Assembly (NCBI GenBank): GCA_903844665.1
Contig: CAIMUS010000194.1
Location: 1 to 51,208, forward strand
Source: an uncultured Pseudomonadota bacterium
GTDB taxonomy: Bacteria; Pseudomonadota; Gammaproteobacteria; Competibacterales; Competibacteraceae
Length of the DNA: 51,208 nucleotides
Reading direction: 5' to 3'
This document shows, piece after piece, positions 16,201 to 23,776 of the stretch. The number at the start of each line of letters is the position of its first letter. The stretch's first letter is position 1. A program made the position numbers and the translations under genes. The notes beneath the pieces were generated by a model. That model was not told where the DNA came from, ran no database searches, and worked only from the letters and a program-made list of their open reading frames with translations.

Positions 16201-17180
16201 GCATTCAGGCCATTCAATTGGCCGCCGCCGGCGATGGCAGTGGACCGCTGCGGCTGTCCGGTTCCGCCCGCTCCGGCGCCGGCGCCTTGAGTTTGATTGG
16301 ACAGTGGCAGCCGTTGCAGGAACGGCTGGAACTAAGCATCAAGGGAGAAAATTTCGAAATCGCCGACCTCCCCGAAGCCAAAGTCCTGATCAATCCGGAT
16401 TTGAATCTGGCTCTGGCTGCTAAAGAGGTACGGATCGAGGGTCAGGTCGTCGTTCCCGAAGCGCGCCTGGGCTTGATCGAAGGCGGCGGGGAACGCCGCG
16501 TCAGCACCTCACCGGATGTGATTATAGTCGACCGGGCTGAAGAAATCGCGCCGACTCCTGCCGAAGCGCTGGCGATTTATGCCAGGGTCAGACTGATTCT
16601 GGGCGATAAAATATGGGTCAGCGCCTATGATTTCCGTGGCCGGCTCGAAGGCAACGTGCTGGTGGAGCAGACCCCGGGACGTCCCCCCCAGGGTAACGGC
16701 AGCATCGCGGTATCGCGCGGCGAGTATATTGTTTCCGGCCAGCGGTTGCGGATCGAGCGAGGGCGGCTGTTGTTCGTCAACAGCCCGCTCGATAATCCGG
16801 GCCTGGATTTACGGGTGACCCGCACGGTGGAGAATTTCACCACGTTCTCCCTGGATGACAGTCGGATTGTAGTCGGCGCCCAAGTTACCGGCACCCTGCA
16901 ACGACCCCGGCTGGATTTATTTTCCGAACCGGCCATGCCGACCAGCAGTATTCTGTCCTATCTGGTGCTGGGTCAGGCCCCGCGGACGGCCCAACAAAGT
17001 TCCTTTATTCTCGGCAAGTATCTGTCGCCGCGGCTTTACGTCGGCTATGGGGTGGGGCTGTACAATGCGATCAACACCTTCATCCTGCGCTATCGCCTCA
17101 GCAAACAGATTCTGCTCGAAGCCACCTCCAGCAGCTTTCAGACCGGCGCGGATGTGTTCTACACCATCGAGGGGCATTGA
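13254..17180 (+). CDS. tamB: Translocation and assembly module subunit TamB
   Basis: 1308 residues. TamB is an inner-membrane-anchored periplasm-spanning protein that works with TamA in envelope biogenesis and phospholipid transport. An N-terminal membrane anchor (about 3-24) is followed by a long series of repeating beta-strand segments with alternating hydrophobic residues (visible as LxLxGxL patterns) and the conserved C-terminal DUF490 domain (about the last 300 residues: GSIAVSRGEYIVSGQRLRI, SILSYLVLGQ, LYVGYGVGLYNAINTFILRY). The ATG overlaps the tamA stop by four bases. The length is in the normal range and the frame is unbroken. Confidence 0.93.
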   Translation: MRLGRWLWLGLGLLAPVAIVAVLLSTQQGLETTLAVAARVLPGKLSYGTATGRLLGPLRLERLRYQNGELDIRLRQGELDWSPHRLLTGTLRLDQLKLDGLELRLPPAAPDKKPTEPFKLSAIPLPLAIEVAALDITALRLQPPGAKQALSIDAISLRDLATEGQTVRLGEIKVRAPEGALNLGGRLELTAAGPLDLRLAGALPLPPYGPLNIQGRLKGELGDNVAIDLATTGAAITTLEGKLSRVLTDPGWSLRLQLDALELGKFTPALTDSRLSARLESQGKPDAFQISGRLNATLPQLGAVTANIEANGSPQAVEFKTLQLRAADRPLALTARGSIDLGKQRVDLSGQWQALVWPLQGSTQVESPRGEFTLQGTLQDYTLALQGDLTGPEIGNLNATMQAKGTEQTLTLTSLALRAPGAATGVNVRGELKLADLTFQAEGDWRALRWPLTGSAPPLESRQGTFKVAGKPQDYRFTATAQLQGPDIPPGDWSLEGQGSEQGLPQLSLNGRLLEGELRATLSLAWQPALRWRAELSGAGLNPGAHWPEFPGRLNLRLQTQGSLVDNSPQASLELSELSGALRGQAVQGRAQLAVKGQELQLPTLQLTAGRSRLQASGSLTQQWDLRWQIAVPDLGQLLPGGAGSVSGSGNLSGPRTKPRVNLELAVAKLAYQDVTVQRLQGKAGIDVSGDSHSQFQFEGEGLRVAGQSWKSLNLEGSGTPAQHSLQGRLAGESGRVELALDGSFDQAKARWQGRLQRLLLQDTAVGDWRLAQPLPLELSAQQVNIQSGCLLSPPGRLCLQGSWDTKAGAQGHLSLARLELERFAALLPPDTQLDASLSGEAQASRKPDGTMQGRLDFQLSPGRLRFKRNGSPVEVPIEGGRLQAALTDQNLAATATLGLGKLGGIQATVQARNQGRASPLSGKLTAEIKDLGLISTVVPELQNVSGRLTANIDLAGTLAKPALAGELSLRDAAADIPQLAVRIQAIQLAAAGDGSGPLRLSGSARSGAGALSLIGQWQPLQERLELSIKGENFEIADLPEAKVLINPDLNLALAAKEVRIEGQVVVPEARLGLIEGGGERRVSTSPDVIIVDRAEEIAPTPAEALAIYARVRLILGDKIWVSAYDFRGRLEGNVLVEQTPGRPPQGNGSIAVSRGEYIVSGQRLRIERGRLLFVNSPLDNPGLDLRVTRTVENFTTFSLDDSRIVVGAQVTGTLQRPRLDLFSEPAMPTSSILSYLVLGQAPRTAQQSSFILGKYLSPRLYVGYGVGLYNAINTFILRYRLSKQILLEATSSSFQTGADVFYTIEGH

Positions 17181-17222
17181 AGCAGCGCCGGAGCACAAAC
17201 GGAATACGAGAGGCCAACCCCC

Positions 17223-19793
17223 TCACCCGGCCGGTGACTGCAACTCGACCCAGGGCTGAGGCCGGCCTAAAGCATAACCCTGGGCATAATCCAGGCCCAA
17301 CGCCCGCAGGCGCTCTACAATCGCCTGATTGCCGGCATGTTCGGCAATGGTTTGGATACCCAGCGTGTGACCCAACTGGTTAAGCGCCACCACCATGGCA
17401 TGGTCCCTGGGATCATCGAGCATATTCTTGACGAAGCCGCTGTCGATTTTCAGATAGTCGACCGGCAGGGTCTTCAGGTAGGAAAATGATGACAGTTCCC
17501 TGCCGAATTGATCCAGGGCAATCTGACAGCCACGGCCTTTCATTGCCATCATGAATCCCGTGGCCTGGCGCAGGTTGTGAATCGCGTCGGTCTCGCCGAT
17601 CTCGAAACAGATCTGCTGCGGCGGCAGGGCCAGCCCGGCCAACTGCGCCTGGACAAAGTCTGTGAAGGTCGGATCGTTCAGGGAGTTACCGGACAGATTG
17701 AGGTGAATCCCGGCCCCACTTATACCCGGTTTTTCCGTATAGCGTCGGAACGCGGTCTGGATGACCCAACGGTCGATCGCCCCCATCAGGCCGTAGCGCT
17801 CCGCCGGCGGAATAAACGCCGCCGGCAACAGAATTTCACCGGTATCGGCCACCAGACGGAGCAGGAGTTCATACCGCATGGCGGCATTGCCGCCCGTGGC
17901 CAGGGGGACGATCGGTTGACAGTAAAGTCGGAAACGTCCCTGTTCCAGGGCGTCACGCAGCTGGGTGGCATGGAGAATTCCGCTGTAGCGCCGGGTGGAT
18001 TCGCTGTCCGCTTGCTGATAGATATGCGCCCGGTTACGGCCGAGTTGCTTGGCGGTATAGCAGGCGATATCCGCCTGGGCGAGCAGTTGAGTGGCGTCTG
18101 CGGCGGCGGCGGTGACCGGCGCCAGGCCAATGCTCATGCCGATCTGAAAGATCCGATCCCGCCACGCAAAGCGGTACTCACAGATAGTGCTGATCAGGGT
18201 CTGGGCGATCAGCCAGGCCCGGTCCAGCGGACAATTATCGAGCAGCAACCCGAATTCGTCGCCGCCCAGCCGCGCCAGGGTATCGCGGTCGCGAAACGAC
18301 CCCAGCAACAACCCCTTGATCTGTTTGAGCAGTTCGTCACCGGCCGCATGCCCGGCGGTATCATTGACCAGTTTGAATCGATCCAGATCGAGATAGCAGA
18401 GGGCATGCTTGACTCCATATTGTTTCGCGCTGGCCAGCGCCCGCTCCAGGCGCCGCTCGAATTCCCGGCGATTGACCAACCCGGTGAGCGCGTCGTGAGT
18501 GGCGTCATACCGCATCTGCTGCGCCAACCGCCGGGTCTCGGTGACGTCGTGAAACACCAGCACCGTCCCTAACAACCGCCCATCCCGCCCCAGGATCGGC
18601 GCCGCCGAATCATCGATATCGTATTCCTTGCCGGAGCGGCTGATCAGCACCGAGTGATTGGCCAGACCCACGATCCGGCCCTCCCGCAGACAGCGCTCCA
18701 CCGGATCGGGAGCCGGCTGCCGGCTGGCTTCCTCGATGAGCTGGAACACCTCGTGCAACGGCCGACCTTGAGCCTCGGTTGCTATCCAGCCGGTGAGAGT
18801 CTCGGCGACCGGATTCAAGTATTCCACTTTACCTTGCACATCGGTGGTGATCACGGCATCGCCGATGGAATGCAGCGTGACCTGGGCGCGTTCTCTCTCC
18901 GCCGCCAGCGCCTCTTCCGCTTGTTTGCGTTCGGTAATATCGATCCCTAAGGCCTGAAAATCTGTTATCTTGCCCTGCCCATCGAAGAATGCAAAATCGT
19001 GCCAGAGATGCCAGCGGTAGACGCCGCCAGCCCGCAAGGCCCCATGCTCATATTGCCTGGCGGGTTCGGTCGGGGTAAAGGCGGCCAGATACGCCTGTAT
19101 CGCCGGCCGTTCTGCAGCCGCGATCAGCTCGATAAAGCGCCGGCCGAGCAGTTCTTCCGGCCGGCATCCAAAAAACCGGGCATAGGCGGTATTGACGAAA
19201 GTCAGCGTGGTGTCCGGTAGAAACCGGCAGATCAGATCGGGCTGGGTCTCGACCAGTTGCCGGTACGATATCTCTGTCTTGCGGAGAGCGTCTTCCGCTT
19301 GCAGCCGTCCGGCGATCTGCCGCCGCAGTTCGGCATGCGCTTGCGACAGTTCGCTGTCGCGGGTCTGCAACTGCTGTTCCAGGGCGATAGCAGCCCGCTC
19401 CAGCGCCTGCTGCTCGTGTTTATACGCCGTCAGGTCTTGGATCGCGGCCAATGCCAGGACGCCGGTAGCGTCGGGTACGGGACCGAGCCCGATCGCCAGC
19501 GGGAACTCGCTGCCATCCTGCCGCAAGCCATCCAGTTCCAGTCCGCTGCCCATCGGGCGAAGGCTGGGGTTGTGAAAGTACGCGCTCAGGTGGTGGCGAT
19601 GCCGGTTCCGGAAACGCGCCGGTATCAGGTTCTCCAGAGACTGGCCGGCCAGCGTCTCCGGGGCATAGCCGAATAGCTGTTCCGCCAGGGCGTTCGCCTG
19701 GACGATCCGACCGGTTGCATCCACTACCAGCAGGGCAGCCGGCAGCCACTGTAAAACACGCGATTCAATCAGCTCGAAATCGTTCCGTGTCAT
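17223..19793 (-). CDS. PAS-GGDEF-EAL protein with degenerate EAL site
   Basis: 856 residues, no obvious membrane segment. Three PAS domains (about 10-130, 180-300, 305-420, the first two separated by a coiled coil) precede a GGDEF domain with intact GGDEF (510-514) and inhibitory-site RDRD (501-504), then an EAL domain (about 605-856). The EAL site is altered: the signature is ELL (642-644), the usual DDFG is DQFG (Gln762 in place of a metal-binding Asp), and the conserved AExxE loop has Gly821 in place of the last Glu. Cyclase activity is likely; phosphodiesterase activity is doubtful, and the EAL domain may act as a cyclic di-GMP sensor. It is encoded convergently with tamB. Confidence 0.9.
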   Translation of the reverse strand: MTRNDFELIESRVLQWLPAALLVVDATGRIVQANALAEQLFGYAPETLAGQSLENLIPARFRNRHRHHLSAYFHNPSLRPMGSGLELDGLRQDGSEFPLAIGLGPVPDATGVLALAAIQDLTAYKHEQQALERAAIALEQQLQTRDSELSQAHAELRRQIAGRLQAEDALRKTEISYRQLVETQPDLICRFLPDTTLTFVNTAYARFFGCRPEELLGRRFIELIAAAERPAIQAYLAAFTPTEPARQYEHGALRAGGVYRWHLWHDFAFFDGQGKITDFQALGIDITERKQAEEALAAERERAQVTLHSIGDAVITTDVQGKVEYLNPVAETLTGWIATEAQGRPLHEVFQLIEEASRQPAPDPVERCLREGRIVGLANHSVLISRSGKEYDIDDSAAPILGRDGRLLGTVLVFHDVTETRRLAQQMRYDATHDALTGLVNRREFERRLERALASAKQYGVKHALCYLDLDRFKLVNDTAGHAAGDELLKQIKGLLLGSFRDRDTLARLGGDEFGLLLDNCPLDRAWLIAQTLISTICEYRFAWRDRIFQIGMSIGLAPVTAAAADATQLLAQADIACYTAKQLGRNRAHIYQQADSESTRRYSGILHATQLRDALEQGRFRLYCQPIVPLATGGNAAMRYELLLRLVADTGEILLPAAFIPPAERYGLMGAIDRWVIQTAFRRYTEKPGISGAGIHLNLSGNSLNDPTFTDFVQAQLAGLALPPQQICFEIGETDAIHNLRQATGFMMAMKGRGCQIALDQFGRELSSFSYLKTLPVDYLKIDSGFVKNMLDDPRDHAMVVALNQLGHTLGIQTIAEHAGNQAIVERLRALGLDYAQGYALGRPQPWVELQSPAG

Positions 19794-20214
19794 CTGGCTC
19801 TTTCCAATAGGGCGCGCTGTCTGGAAGCCTGGCGGCAGCGATGGTTCACTGTGCTGGCGCCGGCGGCCGGGAGCGGTAGCCGGGGGGAACTGCTCATCAC
19901 AGCGACGGTATGATCCTCAGCGTTAATCGACCGCGGACAGGCCATAAATAAAATCATCGTGCTTCAAAGGGATAGAAAGAGCAATTCGTCGCCCACCTTG
20001 CCGATGCCCAGCCAACCCGGGTGGGCCGACAAGCCGCCCACCCTGCTGCCCGTTCCATTCACAAGCCGGCTCCTGCCAAGGGGCATCAGATAACCTTACG
20101 ATAAGTCATAAACACAAAGTAGTCGCATTGAAAATGTAAATATTTGTAAAATCAATTTTCCGAAAATCGGTCCTAAGCTGAGTAGGAATAATCATTCCCG
20201 CTGAGGAAGAGACG
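19794..20214. other. Intergenic region between divergent signalling genes
   Basis: 421 bp between the divergent PAS-GGDEF-EAL and receiver-Hpt genes. The final 110 bp before 20215 are A+T-rich and hold the ribosome binding site gaggaag. A 32-codon GTG frame on the minus strand (20062-19964) reads like protein but matches no family I recognise. I see no clear promoter hexamers or repeats. Confidence 0.4.
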
Positions 20215-21264
20215 ATGTCACATCCGGTAGTCCCCTTGCACCTCGATGGTTTGAGAGTGCTGATCGTCGAGGCTAACACTATCGACCGGCAGTCGATGTT
20301 TGAACTCCTGCAAGCCGCGGGCGTAACCGTGGAGCTTGCCGGCAATGGTGGCGAGGCGGTACATTACCTTGTCGATGAACGGCGCTCCTACGATGCGGTG
20401 TTGATGGACCTGCAACTACCCACCATGGATGGATTGCAGGCGACCCGCTCGATCCGCGCCAACCCTCGCTGCACGGTGCTGCCGATCATTGCGATGACCG
20501 CCCATACTCTGCCGGAAGAACGGGACTGCTGTCTTGCCGCCGGCATGAACGACTACCTGGCCAAACCGTTTGGCTTCGCACAATTGCTACCTGTCCTCGC
20601 GCGCTGGACTGGAAAAAGCGTAACTCCGGACAGCAACGGTCCGGCGGTCGGGAGCGTGCCGCTGACGCTGCCCGGCCTCGATCTGGAGGCGGCGTTGCAG
20701 CGCCTGGGTGGCGACCGGCGACTCCTATCCGAATTGCTGGCGTGCGTGGCCGAGGAATATGGTGATGCCGCCACGGCCGTTCGCGCCGCGTTAAGCCGGG
20801 GAGAGCCGGTTACGGCGCGGCGCCTGGCTCATACCGTGAAGGGCGTGGCCGGGAGCGTAGGGGCTACGTCCTTGCAGGATGCGGCCGCGGCAGTGGAGCA
20901 AATCCTGCGCGAGGGGGTGCTGCCGGGAGAAAAGCCGCTGCTGGCGTTGGAAGCGGCCTTGGCGCAGGCGCTGGAAAGCATGGCTCTGGTGAGCAGGATC
21001 TGGGAGCGGCCTCCGCGGCGGGATCTCCCCGCCGCCAGGCCGGAACTGCAGGGGGGGCTGCGCAAACTGCTCGTGAGGCTGGAGCGCCAGGCGCTGAATG
21101 CGGCCGACCTGTTTCAGTCGTTGCGCCAGGTCATGCTGGAGGCGCAGCCGGGATTGCCCGTCGAGCAACTCGGTCGGTACATCGATCGGCTCGACTTCAA
21201 GACGGCCAGCCAACTGCTGCGCGAGCTGGCCTCCCGACTGGGCATCCGCCTGGAAGGAGACTAG
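20215..21264 (+). CDS. Response-regulator receiver / histidine phosphotransfer protein
   Basis: 349 residues. An N-terminal receiver domain (about 13-130) has the phosphoacceptor Asp65 (LMDLQLP), Thr95 and Lys117 (AKPF). The usual pair of N-terminal acids is incomplete: the sequence is LIVEAN, Glu19 then Ala20, so metal binding may be weakened. A C-terminal Hpt domain (about 158-255) carries the phosphorylatable His206 in LAHTVKG. There is no kinase domain, so it probably passes phosphate between an unlinked hybrid kinase and another receiver. The obvious candidate is the receiver-GGDEF protein encoded five bases downstream. Confidence 0.85.
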   Translation: MSHPVVPLHLDGLRVLIVEANTIDRQSMFELLQAAGVTVELAGNGGEAVHYLVDERRSYDAVLMDLQLPTMDGLQATRSIRANPRCTVLPIIAMTAHTLPEERDCCLAAGMNDYLAKPFGFAQLLPVLARWTGKSVTPDSNGPAVGSVPLTLPGLDLEAALQRLGGDRRLLSELLACVAEEYGDAATAVRAALSRGEPVTARRLAHTVKGVAGSVGATSLQDAAAAVEQILREGVLPGEKPLLALEAALAQALESMALVSRIWERPPRRDLPAARPELQGGLRKLLVRLERQALNAADLFQSLRQVMLEAQPGLPVEQLGRYIDRLDFKTASQLLRELASRLGIRLEGD

Positions 21265-21269
21265 GCAGC

Positions 21270-22166
21270 ATGGACGGGCAGGCCAAGATTCTGATCATTG
21301 ACGATTCTCCAGCGGATATCCATGTCCTCGGCGGTATTCTGGGCAAGGACTATCAACTGTTCTTTGCGACCAATGGCGCCGATGGTCTCGACATTATTAT
21401 GCGCGAGCGGCCGGACCTGGTCCTGCTGGATGTGTTAATGCCGGATATGGATGGTTATGATATTTGCAACTGGCTCAAAGCTGACCGGCTGCTGCGCGAT
21501 ATTCCGGTGATTTTCGTTACCGCCCTTACCGAAGTCAGCGAGGAAACCAGGGGGCTGGAGGCTGGCGCGGTCGATTACCTGACCAAACCGGTCAGGGCCC
21601 CGATCGTCAAGGCACGGGTGCGCACCCATCTCGAACTGAAACGGCATCAGGATCTGCTGCGTCAGTTGGCCTGTCTCGACGGCTTGACCTGTGTCGCGAA
21701 TCGTCGCCGCTTCGATGAGCTGCTCGAACAGGAATGGCGCCGCGCGCTGCGCACCGCTCAGCCGCTCTCGCTGATACTGACGGATGTGGATGATTTCAAG
21801 GCCTATAACGATCACTATGGCCATTTGGCAGGGGATGAATGCCTGCGGCTGGTGGCCTCGACGCTGGCGGCGGCCGTCAAGCGGCCGATGGATTTGTTCG
21901 CTCGCTATGGCGGGGAAGAATTCGCCTGCTTGCTGCCGGAGACGGATCTGGCCGGCGCGGTCGTGGTCGCCCGGCGGTTGGTGGCGGCGGTGGCTGAACT
22001 GCGGATTCCCCATACCTACTCCGGCGCTGCCGCCTGGGTCACGATCAGCGCCGGTGTCGCCAGTATCGTTCCCGGCGAAGAGCGGTCGGCCATCGATCTG
22101 GTGCGAGCGGCCGATACCTGCCTTTACCGCGCCAAGAAGGAAGGGCGAAATCGGGTCGCCTGCTAA
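21270..22166 (+). CDS. Response-regulator diguanylate cyclase (receiver-GGDEF)
   Basis: 298 residues. The receiver domain (1-120) has the full set Asp11/Asp12, Asp54, Thr84 and Lys106. The GGDEF domain (about 135-298) has GGEEF at 214-218 and inhibitory site RPMD at 205-208. The layout is that of WspR-like regulators: phosphorylation is expected to trigger dimerisation and cyclic di-GMP synthesis. It forms a two-gene operon with the receiver-Hpt protein, only five bases apart, which suggests a phosphorelay ending in cyclic di-GMP output. The cognate sensor kinase is not in the window. Confidence 0.92.
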   Translation: MDGQAKILIIDDSPADIHVLGGILGKDYQLFFATNGADGLDIIMRERPDLVLLDVLMPDMDGYDICNWLKADRLLRDIPVIFVTALTEVSEETRGLEAGAVDYLTKPVRAPIVKARVRTHLELKRHQDLLRQLACLDGLTCVANRRRFDELLEQEWRRALRTAQPLSLILTDVDDFKAYNDHYGHLAGDECLRLVASTLAAAVKRPMDLFARYGGEEFACLLPETDLAGAVVVARRLVAAVAELRIPHTYSGAAAWVTISAGVASIVPGEERSAIDLVRAADTCLYRAKKEGRNRVAC

Positions 22167-22191
22167 ACCGCATCTACTTTGAAACTTGTAG

Positions 22192-22229
22192 TTTTCCCTT
22201 AATCGTTATAATCGTTATAACAGGGAAAA
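22192..22229. promoter_or_regulatory. Nested palindromes upstream of the PHA-region gene
   Basis: An outer inverted repeat, ttttccct (22192-22199) and agggaaaa (22222-22229), encloses an inner palindrome gttataatcgttataac (22205-22221; 7-base arms, 3-base centre). On RNA this would form a hairpin after the cyclase stop codon, so a terminator for the upstream operon is possible. The inner palindrome also looks like an operator. It is about 160 bp before the PHA-granule-region gene. Confidence 0.45.
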
Positions 22230-22387
22230 AATGATGGCGGCCGGCCGGATTCAACCCGTTGCCGGCAACCGGCCCGCCACTTGCAAACTCTGCTTATCCT
22301 CTCCGACAATGATGCCGGGCTGAGATCGCTTACGGTCAGCTTGGCCTGTGCACCTCTGGACCTTCTTCAACCTGAGCAGAATACGCT

Positions 22388-22663
22388 ATGTCTATCGATA
22401 TCCGCCGACACCATACGCTGGGCCTGGCCAAGGCACGGGAAGCGGCAGAATTTATCGCCGACCACCTCGATGACCAGTTCGATCTCCAGTCTCACTGGAA
22501 CGGCAATACCCTGCACTTCGAACGCTTCGGCGTCAGCGGCCGCATGGAGGTAAGCGATACCGAGGTACGCTTGCACGTGCGCCTGGGGTTTCTACTGAGT
22601 CCCCTGAAGTCGCGCTTCGAGCGGGAGATCCATAAGTATCTGGATGAAGTGCTGGGGGCCTGA
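22388..22663 (+). CDS. Polyhydroxyalkanoate granule-region family protein
   Basis: 91 residues. The pattern IRRHHTLGLAKAREAAEFIA near the start, then the hydrophobic/charged strand pattern WNGNTLHFERFGVSGRMEVS and LGFLLSPLKSRFEREIHKYL at the end, identifies the PHA_gran_rgn family. These small proteins are found near PHA metabolism genes; no enzyme activity is known. The gene stands alone here, but a phasin-like gene (27588-28250) and an acyl-CoA ligase gene are nearby, so a role at storage granules is reasonable inference. Confidence 0.8.
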   Translation: MSIDIRRHHTLGLAKAREAAEFIADHLDDQFDLQSHWNGNTLHFERFGVSGRMEVSDTEVRLHVRLGFLLSPLKSRFEREIHKYLDEVLGA

Positions 22664-22745
22664 TGCCCGGGTCGGCCGGCAAGCGACGACAGTTATACTT
22701 TGGTCCGCTGACTGCAAAAAATTAATCATCCACCTTACCGCCGGG

Positions 22746-22820
22746 TGTAGGAGCGAGCTTGCTCGCGAAGGCCACTGGTAGACGCGGACCGGCCGGATTC
22801 GCGAGCAAGCTCGCTCTACA
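22746..22820. repeat. REP-like inverted repeat, gagcgagc family (copy 1)
   Basis: The arm tgtaggagcgagcttgctcg (continuing cgaa; 22746-22769) returns in inverted form at 22798-22820. Related copies lie at 47347-47420 (complete) and 35068-35090 (one arm). It lies downstream of the PHA-region gene and downstream of the minus-strand FFLEELY gene, so it could act as a bidirectional transcript end. Confidence 0.8.
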
Positions 22821-22867
22821 GGCGCTCATCTGAATCGCTTGCATGACTTGCCGCCAACGACATGACA

Positions 22868-23599
22868 TCAATCCGCCAGAGCGAATGGTTGAGGGTGGGC
22901 GGCATAAATGCGATCCAGGATCTGCCGTTCGTGGCCGGTAATGGTGGTTAAAAACTCGTTCGGATCACCCAGATGCCGAAAGGCGCGAAAACCCGATTCG
23001 ATGAACTCATGGAGGGCGCCGAAACCGGCCAGATAAGCGGGCGCCCTGGCCAGCAGCAAGGCTCCATAAATAAAGGGATTGCGCACCGCCTTGCTCAAGT
23101 CCTGGCCCAGCGTCTGAATCAGTTCGAGCTGATGGAGGCGTCGGTCGTAATTGTTACAGTAGCGGTAGGCGCTGGTATAAGTCTCCTCGTCCAGACTCTC
23201 TGTCAACCCGAACTCCTCCAGCAATACCTGCAGCAATTCCGTATCCAGTTCCCAGGACAGGGCGTTTAATTCGACCGCCATCGCCACGGTGTGCAGGACG
23301 CCGGCCGGCATCGTCCTGATGATGATGGGATAGGCCCGTTCCAGATTGTGATCGCGCTGGCTGAAATCTTTATCGCCATAGATTTCAGTGAGGAAATAGT
23401 CCCCCGCCAGGCGATAGCGGGGCTTGGCCAGCAGCTCGGCATGGGTCCGCGCCAGCCGTTCCGACTGCCAGCGTTTCAACAGCCGCATTGCCGGCGCCAG
23501 TTCACCGCCGCCCTGTTCCAGCCGCACCTGTTCCAGCCGCTTCAATTGATACAGCAACAGCGCCGCGTTTTGATTTTTACCCGGTTTTCCAGCCATCAC
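22868..23599 (-). CDS. FFLEELY-motif family protein of unknown function
   Basis: 243 residues, mostly alpha-helical, no signal peptide or membrane segment. The segment YFLTEIYGDKDFSQRD (about 68-83) corresponds to the FFLEELYG...D...RD signature that names a proteobacterial family of unknown function; here it is a divergent version. Later features are a cluster of aromatic and Arg residues (YTSAYRYCNNYDRRLHQLEL) and a C-terminal helix GFRAFRHLGDPNEFL. Nothing in the sequence suggests an enzyme. It is flanked by a REP-like element on each side, so it is probably a single-gene unit. Confidence 0.7.
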   Translation of the reverse strand: MMAGKPGKNQNAALLLYQLKRLEQVRLEQGGGELAPAMRLLKRWQSERLARTHAELLAKPRYRLAGDYFLTEIYGDKDFSQRDHNLERAYPIIIRTMPAGVLHTVAMAVELNALSWELDTELLQVLLEEFGLTESLDEETYTSAYRYCNNYDRRLHQLELIQTLGQDLSKAVRNPFIYGALLLARAPAYLAGFGALHEFIESGFRAFRHLGDPNEFLTTITGHERQILDRIYAAHPQPFALAD

Positions 23600-23635
23600 C
23601 TTGCACTCTTACCACCACTCTTAATCGGCCTCCAC

Positions 23636-23703
23636 GTCGGGTTACGGCGCGCCTGCCACGTCTCTGCCAGCTCCAGGCTGGTGGTGGGCGCGCCTAACCC
23701 GAC
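23636..23703. repeat. Inverted repeat, gtcgggtta family (copy 1)
   Basis: Arm gtcgggttacggcgcgcc (23636-23653) pairs with ggcgcgcctaacccgac (23687-23703), with a one-base difference. A second copy at 48798-48866 interrupts a flavoprotein gene. This copy sits between the convergent ends of the regions upstream of the FFLEELY gene and downstream of fadD and damages nothing visible. Confidence 0.8.
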
Positions 23704-23725
23704 CTACGGGGATTTTCACGGTAAC

Positions 23726-23750
23726 AAAAAGGGGAGGCCTCTGCCTCCCC
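23726..23750 (-). terminator. Rho-independent terminator of fadD
   Basis: Read on the minus strand, the hairpin ggggaggc-agag-gcctcccc (23750-23731) has an 8-bp stem and 4-base loop and is followed directly by five T. It lies 27 bases after the fadD stop codon. Confidence 0.9.
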
Positions 23751-23776
23751 TTGAAGCCCACACGGTAAACCGTCTG

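Noticed and set aside
19964-20062. 32-codon GTG frame between the signalling genes
   Set aside because: Reads smoothly but has no ribosome binding site, conservation cue or recognisable motif.
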